Source: Elgaria multicarinata webbii | Taxonomy: Eukaryota > Chordata > Lepidosauria > Squamata > Anguidae | Direction: 5' to 3' | NCBI RefSeq assembly: GCF_023053635.1 | Contig: NC_086171.1 | Location: 51,005,538-51,069,537 of the forward strand | Length of the DNA: 64,000 nt | Made by a program: the position numbers and the translations under genes | Notes under the pieces: generated by a model | Seen by the model: the letters and a program-made list of their open reading frames with translations, nothing else | Database searches by the model: none | Told to the model about the DNA's origin: nothing | Shown: positions 46,176 to 57,406 of the stretch, one piece after another | How positions within the stretch are numbered: position 1 is the first letter of the stretch | Layout of the letters: every line of letters begins with the position of its first letter

Positions 46176-46306
46176 TTTCACAACCTGGTACTCCTCCTGA
46201 TATTTAGGATGAACTGCCAGCATTCCTGACCATTGGCCATGCTGGCTGGAGCTGATGGGAGCAGAACTTCAAAACATCTGGAGATGACAGGGTTGGGGAA
46301 GGCTGT
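46176..46306. repeat. Foldback repeat, 'aactacaattcccat' family
   Basis: CCATTGGCCATGCTGGCTGG lies in the middle, with TGATGGGAGCAGAACTTC at the right arm. It is a typical copy with worn ends. Confidence 0.55.
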
Positions 46307-46436
46307 ACTAGAGGACCAGTAGAAGAAGGGTGTATTGTGCTGAGCTCCCAATGCATATTTACCTCAATAGGCTTGTCCACAAATGCCACAAGATGCCATA
46401 GATGCTTCTACCTCCTCACTCTTCCTTCACCTCAAG

Positions 46437-46794
46437 CAGGGCTGGATTTATGTACAAGCTAAACGAGCGACAACTTAGGGCCTCACATTACAAGGGGCCT
46501 CGCATTAGAAAGAAAGAAACAAAAGTGTTTACAACATTCATTGCCACTGGGAAACCATAAACATCATACAAAATGAAGACCTCTTCAGAAGGGGAATAGC
46601 GTAGTTTTTGACAAATTCCTAAAGAATGTGCACACATATAACTTGCATTTTTAATACCTATATTACATGACTATCAAATTCCATTTAATTGCACAGGCTG
46701 TATTTTTCATTTAAACTTTTTATTATTTTTTTAAGAGGGAAGGGCCTCACTCATGTTATAGCTTAGGGCCACAACAAGTTTAAATCCAGCCCTG
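46437..46794. mobile_element. hAT non-autonomous element with perfect target duplication
   Basis: The termini CAGGGCTGGATTTA and TTTAAATCCAGCCCTG are inverted copies. They are flanked by the 8-bp repeat ACCTCAAG at 46429-46436 and 46795-46802. Inner GGGCCTCA words are also mirrored. It is 358 bp with no coding capacity. Confidence 0.9.
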
Positions 46795-46859
46795 ACCTCA
46801 AGGCTGGCAAACCAACACAGGTAGGTGGATGTTGTGACACAGTGGCTGCCATTTCCTCA

Positions 46860-46990
46860 TTCCTAGCTTACAACAAAGATCAAAGGTTAAAACCAGCACT
46901 TTAAATGGACCCTGAAAATGGACTGGGAGCCAGTGCATCTGGTAAAGCACTAGCACAATATGATTAAAACACCTAGTCCCAGTTAGTAAT
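46860..46990 (-). mobile_element. Short LINE fragment (L2/CR1 type)
   Basis: AACCAGCACTTTAAATGGAC and GACTGGGAGCCAGTGCATCT correspond to the '...LHWLPV...FKVLVL...' region read on the - strand. Confidence 0.5.
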
Positions 46991-47844
46991 TGCGTATTTA
47001 GTTTTGGTCAATACTGTATGTATGCAATCCTATGCACACTATCTGGAAGTAAATTCCTCTGAAAACTGTAGGGCTTTCTTCTTAGTAAAGCTTCCTAGAT
47101 TTCTCTGCATATGTGATATATGGCTTTAAATGATGAAAGATTTTCAATAGGAGTATGCAAAAGGTTGATATACTCAGAGTGGACCCATTGTAATAAGGAA
47201 TTAAGTTGATCAGAACAACTAAAAGCCTGGGTCTAACCAATATACCTAGTTATGGCGTAGTTTGTTTCCCAGCTATTCAATGTAGGTCTTACATTTAAGA
47301 TGAGAGCAGATATCTTGTTCTATTTAAGAACCTGCATGTGGGAATGACATGAAAATCCTGACTACACAGAATGGCATTTCCCATTTCTCATTATAAAGGT
47401 GCATTAAACTAATACGAATAACTAACCCTTACAAATGAATGGTTTCCTGTTCTTTCCATTCGTCATGTACAATGCAACAATTACCACCACTCCTTTCCAC
47501 TTTTACAAATTAGACTGCTTTTCCTTGTGTGTGATTTACCCAGTATCTTTCTGCTTTCTACTTCCTTTATTTAAACAAAAACTTTTGCCTTGCCTTCCTC
47601 TTTATTTTCTGTATGAAGCTGGAACCAGAACCCATTTCCTCCAATTCAAGAGAAATATTTTAAGTGGATTCCATAAGATTAGGCATGGTGTGTGGGTTGA
47701 TGGAGGGTGGGGTAGCTACTAAAACAACAAATCTTTGCATTGCCTTTACAGCAATTAACAAGGTTTGAAAAGGTCAAGATTGGTTTAAAATATGACAGAA
47801 ACATCAAGCCACTATGGATAATCATGCTAGTGGCTAAGCCTTTG

Positions 47845-47975
47845 CCAATCTGGTACCATCCAGAAGTTTTGGACTTCAATTCTTTCAGAATTTACCAGCA
47901 TGCCCGATGATCAGGAATGCTGGGCATTGTAGTCCAAAACATCTGGAGAGGACCACGTTGGGGATGGTTGTGTTA
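47845..47975. repeat. Foldback repeat, 'aactacaattcccat' family
   Basis: ATCCAGAAGTTTTGGACTTC and TGTAGTCCAAAACATCTGGA are the inverted ends. Confidence 0.65.
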
Positions 47976-48029
47976 GCCCTTTTCACACACAATGCGTGGA
48001 GGAGATAGTGGTGGTGGTGGGGACTGGAC

Positions 48030-48115
48030 AGATAAGAACGTAGGAAGATCCGAACTGGATCATACCAAAGATCCATCATGTTCAGCATCACAGTGGCCCA
48101 GCCACATGAATTCAT
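48030..48115 (+). repeat. Dispersed repeat, 'ggatcagaccaagggtccatc' family, diverged copy
   Basis: AAGAACGTAGGAAGATCC, ACTGGATCATACCAAAGATC and CACAGTGGCCCAGCCA match the family. Confidence 0.5.
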
Positions 48116-49100
48116 GATTCAGTTAGGTGTGATAAATCAAATACATAATTGCCCAAACATTCTGTAATTATTACTATTATTGTTGTTGCTGCTGTTATTA
48201 CTTTTTAGATGCCTTTCTAAATGCAAAAGACTCGAGGTAACAACATTTAAAATAGCTACAACAATTATCCATTAAAATACAACCACCCCATAAAACGACA
48301 AAAACATTGGCGATGATCATAAACAATTCAACAGATGCATTAAACATCATCTGCCATCTAATGTTCTTTGGTAAAGAGGTTTATTATGTTATAGTTCACT
48401 GCTCCCTGAATTCAAGAACAATATATCCCATGTATCCGGCTGGATTTCTAAAACTGGATTCTACAGAGAACAAAATTAAGTGCACTGTTGTTAGTGTTAT
48501 GTTAATATTGGTGAGTGATACTAAGAAGTGATGTGAAAAACAGATTTTGACAATTTTTTAGAGTGCGGCTTAGATTCAGATCATGTGATTCTCAATGAAA
48601 TCAATAAGGCTTAATTTAGGTCATTACTAACTTGTCCCATTTATTCTCTAAGGGCGCATCCCCTCCAACTACAAGGTAAACCTACCCAATTTGGCTTCCA
48701 TTGCCTTTTTTTTTTAACCTAGTAAAAAACGTAATTCTAAAACATTCTAAAATGATCTCCAGCTTTGTTAATATAAAAATTGTCTAGTTTCTCTCTGCTT
48801 CTGTTTTCTATCCACCAAGGAGCCTGTGTGTTTCATTTAAGGGTGGATCTGGTTCTGGGGTAACAGCTGGATTTTATATTTTCAAAAATGGGGGATCAAC
48901 CATTCTTTGTTTATTTTCTTCTTCCTAGTAACCCTCTGAGAAGTCTCAGTGCAAATTGAAACCATCTTTTTTTCTAAGTAGAACCTAATTTGAATGTCTG
49001 CAGCCTTTCCCCACTTTCCATCTTAAGACACAAAAACAAAACACCCACACACCCACACACGAAGGTTGATTGAAATAAAAAGTCCAAGTTTCATATTAGT
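48116..49100. other. Intergenic with decayed LINE tail
   Basis: ATTACTATTATTGTTGTTGC and following A-rich words near 48165-48310 look like a LINE tail. The rest is unassigned AT-rich sequence. Confidence 0.4.
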
Positions 49101-49148
49101 ACAGTACTTTTATTAAGGCAACCAAATGATTCTCTCCCCATTGGACAA

Positions 49149-49178
49149 GCTTTGGAGATTTCCAGATCTCTTCATCAG
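49149..49178 (-). ncRNA. Hammerhead-ribozyme-like core, Penelope-like element
   Basis: The - strand reads CTGATGAAGAGATCTGGAAA, then TCTCCAAAGC. It has the CTGATGA box, an AGATCTGGAAATCT hairpin (stem II), an AAA box and a GCTTG stem. This is the arrangement known from Penelope-like retroelements in vertebrates. Downstream TTGGTTGCCTTAATAAAAGT also fits that family. The core is close to consensus but looks degenerate. Confidence 0.55.
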
Positions 49179-49244
49179 GTAGGATGTATAAGAAGCAGAC
49201 ACTATGCGCCCCCTCCCCCAAACCTGCTGTTTGTAAGATTCTGC

Positions 49245-49276
49245 CTGATTATCAGATCTGGAGATCTCAAAAGCTT
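49245..49276 (+). ncRNA. Second hammerhead-like core, opposite strand
   Basis: CTGATTATCAGATCTGGAGA, then TCTCAAAAGCTTG repeats the layout of 49149-49178 on the + strand. It is 66 bp away and inverted, so two Penelope-like ends meet head to head here. It is degenerate. Confidence 0.5.
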
Positions 49277-49741
49277 GTATTTTAAGACTGTAACCAAATG
49301 CAGACTCCATGATGAACTTCCGTCACCCACCCACCCAAACCCCTTTCACTCTCTGCTTTTGTTTTATTTACTTTCTTCCCTGATGTAGAGTTCTGGAGAA
49401 TTCAAAACCTTGCACAGTACTGTGTGATCTATAGGGTAAGTTGGCATAATATAGATGTGTATGGATTTTAATGAGAACTAAGTTCAACTAACCTAGTCTG
49501 AAGGATCCAACACATTGCTTTTAATGGGATGATCTTTTCATGATGGGTGCATGTTTCATAATGATCACTACTTTTCTCATACCTGAAATGTTTGACTGGC
49601 TGTATTGACATATTTGCATTTGTATTCGCATATGATGAGGTTTGCACTCTGAAGTCCTCTTGTTCTTATTGTGGTGGTTTTAACAGGTAAAGGTGTGTCT
49701 TCCTGGCTGTGTTTTGAATAAACTCTTTCACACTACAGTTT

Positions 49742-49912
49742 TCTATGGGCTGTAGCTTAGTAGCAGAGCTATGCACTGCATGAGGTAGGTCCCAGTTTTA
49801 ATCGCTGTCATCTCCAGGCAGGGCTGTGGGGGGGAAAAACCCTGTCTGAAACCCTGGAAAGCCACTGCCAGTCAATACTGAGGTAGTTGGACCAATGGTC
49901 TGACTTAGAGCA
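49742..49912 (+). repeat. tRNA-Ala-like SINE
   Basis: TATGGGCTGTAGCTTAGTAG and CAGAGCTATGCACTGCATG are followed by GGTCCCAGTTTTAATCGC, which corresponds to the tRNA-like head (A and B boxes). Then come ACCCTGGAAAGCCACTGCCA and CCAATGGTCTGACTTAG. It is the same family as 41438-41987 and 58570-58740. It is not a tRNA gene, as the cloverleaf is broken. Confidence 0.65.
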
Positions 49913-51960
49913 TCTCTACATTAAGGGAAAACACACTGCTTATCTGGGGCTTTTGCTTCTTGGTTCTTTGGTGTGATTGTGATGGGCTGCATTACATGGG
50001 CGGAGAGGGGAGACTATGTGGTTTGAATTGAATACTTCCCCTCCATTCACTTCAATTGAGATAATGCCATCAAATGGCAGAAGATTCCGCTTTTCGAGAA
50101 TATTACATTAAAAGTGGTTCTTTTTCATAGCGGGATTTCCAGGGGATACTGTGGAAGACAACCTGGTCATTGACAATGTCATGCAATGGACTCAAAAAGT
50201 TCTATGAGTGGCCAATCACAAGTGTGCAATAAATCGCTCATTTAGAGGAACCTTTAATATAATGCAGCTCCCCATTTTCCTATATCTGCTCAATGAACAC
50301 ATACCTCTTTTGCACTATTATTTTCTTTGTCAGTCTCTTCAATAATAAAGCTGATTTATTTTTTAAAATGCTTCCCTTGCCCTGCTGTGCTAAAATCTAC
50401 ACATGCATATGCCTTAGACATCCTCTTTTCCTCTGGTTTTGGCATTTCTAGCACCTGTTTAATAGTACTGCTTTGTGTATCTTTGGGGAAAACCACATGT
50501 AACATGGGATATCCATGATCAGATCTTTCTATATTTTTTTGTAAAATTTAAAAGCAGTAAAGTGCTGGGTGGGAGTAGGGGGTGGGAGATGTAGGACTTT
50601 TTTCTGTCTAAACCAGCATAGGATTGCGTCCTAAGTGTATCTTCTTCCCTTTCTTTTTCCTTTAATGGACAATCTCATTGTCTGCATCTGTTTTTGAAAA
50701 ACTTCAACACTTTCTTTTGCATTGTTTGTATTATTTTTCAATCTTGCTTATAGAATGTTGTTTTTATCACTCTGCAGCCGTTCATATCCACCACCACCAC
50801 CCCAGCTTTGGAAATTGGTCTTTGGTGTGTAATCACCCTTTTCTTCACAAAAATCGCAAGTGTTTTGAATAATTAGCTGCAGTTCTTCTAATTCAGACCT
50901 CTGCCAAATTATCATCTCAATATTCTAATATTTGCCCATATATTTATCCAGACTTTCCTGCCATCATTTTTCTTTCTCCACGTGAATCCACATTGTCCTT
51001 TTCTGATCCCAATACTGTCAACTTCATTTAGCACTCTGCACATGATCATAAATGCAGACATGTACCGCTTTGTCTGAACTGCTTTTCTAAAATTGGCAAG
51101 CTCTTCACAAAACAATATCAACCTTCTTTTTAGGTGGAAGATATTGTACAGTTAAACTTTGTACTGGAACAGTCTTTAATATTTGCTGATGTACATGCTC
51201 TTTTAAATATCTACCTTCTTCCTGGAAATCAACGAATGGTCAGCATAAATGGATTCTTCACATCCTTTTGACAGGCAAAAAACTGATATCACAACATTGG
51301 AAAGGTAAGTGTTCACCTCCTATAATGTGATGGATTGAGGACCTTACAATGCTTTCAATATCTGAACGGGTAGTGTAGAGACACCATCTTCAAATGGAGA
51401 CTTATTTGGATATCTAATCTGCTTTTGTTGAAGCTTATGTATAATTACTAGAAAGTTGTATTTTCATACATATGCATTTCATATGTATGCATTGATATGG
51501 ATATATACAAATATCTGTGTGTGTGCTTTTTATTTATTTATTTTGTTGTAGTGTCACAATGAAAAATAAATTTAAAAACATCTTCAATAACAGTCTCAGT
51601 ATCAGGATTTGCCAACCTCCTGGGGATTGGGGCCATTCAACCATCTATTTGTTCATGTTCAGTTTTTACCTAGAGGCAGGCGGCTTGCAAGTTTCCCATC
51701 ATTTAAACTTTCCCAGAATGACCCAGAGGAATGCTAAAATAGAGCATTATGGGAACTGTAAAAGGGTGGGTGGCTCACAGCTGCTGCTACCTACCACAGG
51801 GGGCAGGTGTCACTGATGTCAGGAGGGGCTCCAGATGGCATTTTGTCATCCCCCCCCCACCCCAAATCTAGAGTCAGCCCAGCCCTGATTAAATAACATC
51901 CTGTTTCATACAGGTTCTGGTTCCTTGGATTGAAAGAGCAGGATGTGAATGAAGCAAGCT
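49913..51960. other. Intergenic; no gene recognised, possible decayed LINE
   Basis: Near 51250-51305 a frame reads KNWYHNIGK-like and 'QAKKLISQHWK'-like words reminiscent of a LINE ORF2 end, but this is too weak to call. Foldback words at 50190-50250 and 50585-50632 belong to families named elsewhere. The rest is blank. Confidence 0.35.
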
Positions 51961-51974
51961 AGCCTTGTGCTTGC

Positions 51975-52189
51975 ATTTATTTATTTATTTAAGGATTTTT
52001 ATGCCGCCATTCAGCCAAAAAAGGCTCTCACGGCGGCTTACAAAAGTATTTCTTGACAGTCCCTGCCCACAGGCTTACAATCTAAAAGACATGACACAAA
52101 AGGAAAGGGGATTGGGAGGGAGGAGGAGGAGGGGGAAAAGAAAAGCAAATTCAGGCACTACAATCTTAGTTGGAAAGTTCAGCAGTTAC
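51975..52189 (-). mobile_element. LINE 3' tail fragment
   Basis: TTATTTATTTATTTAAGGAT, then TTTTATGCCGCCATTCAGCC and GCTTACAATCTAAAAGACAT are tail words of an L2/CR1-like LINE. It leads straight into the 105-bp tandem array, so the array may lie inside the LINE. Confidence 0.55.
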
Positions 52190-52200
52190 AGGTGACAGCA

Positions 52201-52515
52201 GGAGGGAGGGGGCTCTCAGCTGGAGCTGGACCCAGGCATGGTGGAGAGCTGCCTGGCTGCTGCTTCCTCCCTCACTGGTGGCCTCTGCAGTGGCAGTTGG
52301 TAGCAGGAGGGAGGGGGCTCTCAGCTGGAGCTGGACCCAGGCATGGTGGAGAGGTGCCTGGCTGCTGCTTTCTCCCTCACTGGTGGCCTCTCCAGAGATA
52401 GTTGGTAGCAGGACGGAGGGGGCTCTCAGCTGGAGCTGGACCCAGGCATGGTGGAGAGGTACCTGGCTGCTGCTTTCTCCCTCACTGGTGGCCTCTCCAG
52501 AGATAGTTGGTAGCA
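52201..52515. repeat. Minisatellite, three 105-bp units
   Basis: Units start at 52201, 52306 and 52411 with GGAGGGAGGGGGCTCTCAGC (the third reads GGACGG). Each contains CTGGAGCTGGACCCAGGCAT and TCCCTCACTGGTGGCCTCT. The unit is a multiple of three, which leaves frames open on both strands. These frames encode repeats such as QVPLHHAWVQLQLRAPS but look like by-products rather than a protein. Confidence 0.92.
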
Positions 52516-54384
52516 ACAACTGTGGTTGTTGGTCTATGAATGCTCAGCCCATTAATTTTTCTGGTTTTGCTGGGTCTAGGGAGATGCAAAGCTCTGCCCC
52601 CCCCCATTACTCTTTTACTGCATACCTCAGGGGTTGCCTCTCATCAGATGAGCCCCACTCCTGCCATCTCCTTCTGCATACTGGAACCAATTTCACTGAT
52701 AGAGGAAAGATAAATTGTGTTGTCTGTCTAAAGGCACTCAGGGTGGATGAACCAACCCACCATTTTAAAATCAAAGCATTGCACATCTGCTTTGAAAACC
52801 CACTTTGATTTTATGCTTGCCTCACAATTATATAGTACAACAATGTTGACATCAATTCAGACAGGCTTACCAGCAAATTGCTGGAAGTCCCAATGAATGA
52901 AAATAACCACTAAGTTAAAAAAAAAAAAAAGGAAATCTGGGACACAAATATCCTGTTATTGAATGACAGAGTATTCTTACTTAACAGTACTGGTACACAA
53001 ATGATACATGAAGGACATGTATAAACTTACGGGGCAAAGGGTTCACCCTTACAATGGGATTACTTTAAAGGGTTCACTGAGAGCTTGTGATGCTGAACCA
53101 GCACATAATCAAGAATTAGGAATCACAGTAAACTCCCTCACAAGGCTGTTGTGAGAATGAATAGGAATTTTACAACACTGCGTACAGTGGGAAGCACTGT
53201 AGAAATGACCAACAATACTCAGTGGCCTGGAAAATCCTACAAACATTTGCATTTGAACTAGCTAGGCTGCATGAAACATTACTTACCCAGGTCAAACCCT
53301 TTTAAGTAAGGATCTTTCTATTGCACACACTAATTGCTCCACTAAAGCGATATAGTTACAGCTTAATTAAAAGCTATCTTATCAGTTGCTGAGAATGAGT
53401 TCAGCTAAGAACGAGCACAAAAGGATCTTAGAAAACTTGGAAAGCTGATACCATGTTATTCAATTTTATCTGCAAAATCAACTCAAGTCTAGCTCTAGGC
53501 TGCCAACTGTGTATGGTTTATAGGACTGTTCTTCTCAACTAATTCTACTGCATGATCATGAGATTTAAGCTGCTGAAATGGAATCTCTGATCTTTATACA
53601 AGGGGGGGGGGCAGCTTCTAAATAGAGGACCCCTAGCGCTACCAATCAGAAGACATTGTGCAGCTATTCCATTTTTTTTCCTCCTTACCAGATTTTCTGA
53701 GGTAAGAAAAAAGTTGGGAGAAGCAGTGGGAAAACACAAGAAGGTTACAAGTGGACTCCCTACAAAATTCCATAAATGAGGCAGGGTGATGATAAATGCT
53801 TTGTCTAGAATACAGCATGCAACATTTTGCACTGTTTGGGCTGAACGTCTAGTGTATAACATTAGCACAGTAACTAATTTTGACTTTTGCATACTGCATC
53901 ATACTTTCCAAGCACTATTGGGAAATGCAATACTCTTGTCATGTATGACCCTTTAAAGGTTAACATTATTTGTTGATCAACAAACCACCCTTGCTGGGTG
54001 CAGATGACACAATAATCTAAAAAGCGGGGTTCAGTTATGGAATGGGTGCCCATGGGCACCCAGCACATGCAACAAACCATAGTGGTTTATTTAAGCCACT
54101 GTGGGTCAAAATGATCTTAAGAGCCAGGTCAGACCCTGTTAGTCACAGGATTCATATTGCTGTCAAAGAGGAGATGGCTACTTCCCACTAACTCATCTGT
54201 TTCTTTGACAACAAATGTAATTAAAGGCACATCCTAGATCTACACTACTGCTTTATGGTGGTATTGAAGTGCACTGATAACTGTTGGGGCTCAATCCGTA
54301 TTCCATATATCACTTTCATAGTGTTATTTCCTGCTTTTTTATTCCACATTCATAAATGATTTGACACAATATGTAGATCCGGCC
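52516..54384. other. Intergenic, nothing recognised
   Basis: It is largely AT-rich and unique-looking. A poly-A run lies at 52918-52932. I see no exon with splice signals and family resemblance. Confidence 0.4.
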
Positions 54385-54480
54385 AAGGAAAAGTCCTACA
54401 ACTCCCACCATTCCCCCATCTAGCATGCTGGAGTTATAGGACTTTTTCTTTCTATGCATGCATAGGATTGTGCCCTAAAG
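54385..54480. repeat. Foldback repeat, 'gtctaaacatgcataggattg' family
   Basis: AAAAGTCCTACAACTCCCAC and GAGTTATAGGACTTTTTCTT are the arms, followed by GCATGCATAGGATTGTGCCC. Confidence 0.6.
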
Positions 54481-55645
54481 GATTAAAGTAAAACATTCTG
54501 TGCATGTGCACTGCAAATGGCACTTTTTCATTTCTTTTAGAAATTAAAAGGTAATAGTAGCCAACACCTGAGCATCCATAAAGATGGCAGTGTTTCGCTG
54601 CTTAGTAGTCGTAGTCAATCTCAGTTTAAATTACAAATGTGTGTTGTTGGATCATTGTCAGGTCTGGGTATGGATTACAAACATACTAGATTTGACTTTG
54701 GAACCAACTAATTTTGACAGCATCACTAGTGAAAACACAGCATAAAAATATAGGAGGAAAGTGAACATTAAAATACATCCACATCCATCCTGAAGAGGGA
54801 TAGATATGCATTCATTGTTTGCTTATTTCTTGAAGATTGCACACGGTAGTGTCTCCATCCAGTGTTGGTCCTCTGCCTGTCCCCAAATACACACACCATA
54901 ATCTAGAAGAAACACAGGATCAGCATGGGCATTGAAGCTCACATAGCCAGAGTACCAATATAATAGTGCCAAAAAAGGTACTTCTTGAAACAAAGGTATA
55001 GTGAATAAAACTTTTTTTCACTTCTCCTTCTACCCTTTAGTGAGTTTTTAAAAATTGTGTTTGATTTGCATTTTGCAGTAGATTGTTAAAACAATTGGGA
55101 GTTGAAGAGCCTTGCCAATCACAATTTGTAGGTCTGTGTTGGACTGTTAGAAACCCTGAGCTGTAGTAGCTTAGATGTAGATAGTGGAGGATGGTGGTTC
55201 TGGTTTAATGTTTTTAGCTGTGTGGATTATTTATTGTTTTATACTGTTTGACTTTATCTGTATGCCACCCTGAGATCCCAATGATATAGGGTGGAACACA
55301 AATGTTTTAATAAATAAAGTTCAGTGGAGCTGTGAATCTATTCTAGGTTTCAGTTAGAACCAGCCAAAACTCTAAATGAGCTATCAAAGGTGCTGAATCT
55401 ATTTTGGGGATAGTGTTCAGGGCCTTGAACACCCCCTTTAGTGTCCTGGCTGGTTCTGACTGGAACCCAAAATGGATTTACAGCCCCACCAAAATCAGAC
55501 CCCCCAGCCTCCAGTGGATGTAGATTTGTATCTGTGTATGAAAGTCATCCTAATTAATGTTTCATGGGATGAAGTATGTAACTGATGCCACTACCCTGAG
55601 CAAACATTTAGCATCTAGCTCCAGTTTGTGGTCCTTGGGGTTCTA
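54481..55645. other. Intergenic with L2-type LINE tail
   Basis: CTGTATGCCACCCTGAGATC and GATATAGGGTGGAACACAAA followed by TTTTAATAAATAAAG at about 55255-55320 form a + strand L2-type 3' end. Nothing else is recognised. Confidence 0.5.
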
Positions 55646-55653
55646 GTAAAAAT

Positions 55654-57406
55654 TAGGCATGTGCTCTGCTCCGATTAGAAGCGCAGAAGCAGGAGCGAAT
55701 TGGCCTGCTCCGCCTTGCCCAGAGGCAGAGTAGAAGCGGACCGCGGACCCCTAGAAGCAAGGCGAAGAGAAGCGCCCATTTTTGGAGCGCTCCAGTTTCC
55801 GCGGTCCGCTTCTATCGCCATCTTGAAACATTTCGCCCATAGGATTGCATTGCGGAAAAGAAAGGGGGATAACTGTGTTGTTTTTGAAGCTATCTTTCTG
55901 AAAATTCTTGTGCTTGGAGAGTCGTGGATGGGGGTCATTTTGAGACTACTCTCAGCTCTCTGCGTGGTGCAGGTCGCGCGCTAGAATTTTTTTAAAAACT
56001 GGCGGGAAAAACCTTTTTCGAAGAGCTGAGGGGCAGAGTCAACTCCCGGTCATGATCACATGATCCCAAAGTTGGAGGAGGAGATAGGCAAAATGGGTAA
56101 CTTGGGATTCTGGGAACTTCTATTTTCCCAGTGTTTTTTAAAACAGTAGCCCCACCAAATGCACAAACACAACCTGTGAAATCATATACTAAGCCAATAA
56201 TAAGAGATAGAAACACAGCACTGCTACCCACCCTAACTTTGGGGAACAACTGAAAAGATGTGGTGCAAGGGGATGAGCTCCCCTAGGGCATCCCATGTGG
56301 ACGTGCCCTCACTCTCTCCTGTACTTGGAGGGCCATCAGAGCCTTCCAAAGAGAGTAACCCGGTGGAGCAATGCCTATCATGAGTTGAAGTGAGAGTTCT
56401 ATTCCTCAGAGCTCTCGTGGTGGAGCAATGCCTATCATGAGTTGAAGTGACAGTTCTACTCCTCAGCTCTCGTGGTGAAGCAATGGCTTTCATGAGTTGA
56501 ACTGGCAGCTGCTTCCCCCTCCCCTGGGCACGTCCCCCTATTGCTGGTAAAAGACAGATATAGCCTTTTTAAAAAAGTTCTTCTTGTTGTTTATTCAGTA
56601 ACACTGCTGCTTTTAATTCCACCCCTCCTTTGTTTATTTATTTATTTATTCCATTTTATATGCATTACTGGCTTATCCTTGGCTCACTTCCTTATGCCCC
56701 CAGAAATGTCTGCTGCCTGCCTGCCTGCCTTCCCTCTCTCCTCCCCTGCCCGCCTTGCAGGGATGTTGTGTGTGTCTGACTTTGACTAAGGGGAGAAGTC
56801 CTTCCTGCGCTCACTTGGAGTTTTGGAAGTTCCAAATCCATTTTTCAAGTGTGGAAGAAGATTCATATTAGGTTGATGATCTCTACTCCCCAATTCATGG
56901 CATGTTGGGATTTCCTTTGAAATGGCCCCATTGAGATGTCTGCAGGTTTAAGCCCCGCCAAAAAACAGGGGATGATGGGACTGCCTTGAGTCTGTGTGTG
57001 TGTGTGTGTCCCTGGATAAGCTATCATGGTGGCGAGTTTGAGGTTTCTAACGTGCAAATTGACGGAGCTATGGAAAGGGGTGTGAATATCGTGCCCGATT
57101 TTCACAAATTCCCCAAAAATCAGGGGATGATGGGATTGGCTTGAAACTTAGCGTGCGTGTGTATACCTCCATGAGGTTTCATGGTGCCAAACTTGAGGTT
57201 TCTAACTTTCACAGAAAAAAAGTTGTATACTTTTTTAGCTTAATACAAGCCTATGGGGGGGGGGGGAAACGGAGCTCCGATCCGGATCCGGAGCTCCGCA
57301 GCGGAGCGGAGTGGACATGGGCGGAGCGGGGGCGGAGCGAAGCGGGCCGATCCAAAAATCGCAGATCTGGAAGTGAAGCGGAGCGGGGGGTCCGTGCACA
57401 CCCCTA
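55654..57406. mobile_element. Large non-autonomous hAT element (1.75 kb) with GC-rich ends
   Basis: The ends TAGGCATGTGC and (inverted) TAGGGGTGTGC match at 9 of 11 positions. The flanks GTAAAAAT (55646-55653) and GTAAAAAG (57407-57414) agree at 7 of 8 positions, as for a hAT target duplication. Subterminal regions are dense in GCGGAGCGG-type words. The middle has a 56-bp tandem repeat (56362-56505) and two about 155-bp direct repeats (from 56966 and 57121). No transposase is seen. Confidence 0.65.
56362..56505. repeat. Short tandem array, about 56-bp unit, 2.5 copies
   Basis: GGTGGAGCAATGCCTATCAT starts units at 56362 and 56419, and a diverged one (GGTGAAGCAATGGC) starts at 56474. ATGAGTTGAA is in each. 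It lies inside the 55654-57406 element. Confidence 0.85.

Noticed and set aside
49742-49830. tRNA-Ala gene
   Set aside because: The cloverleaf pairing is broken and the sequence continues into a SINE body seen twice more in the window.
51130-51310. LINE ORF2 end near 51.2 kb
   Set aside because: A few words recall LINE ORF2 (such as QAKKLISQHWK-like residues), but frames are too broken to call a family.
52166-52808. Repeat protein encoded by the 105-bp array
   Set aside because: The unit length alone keeps frames open. Both strands are equally open and no start context, splice site or family match supports a gene.
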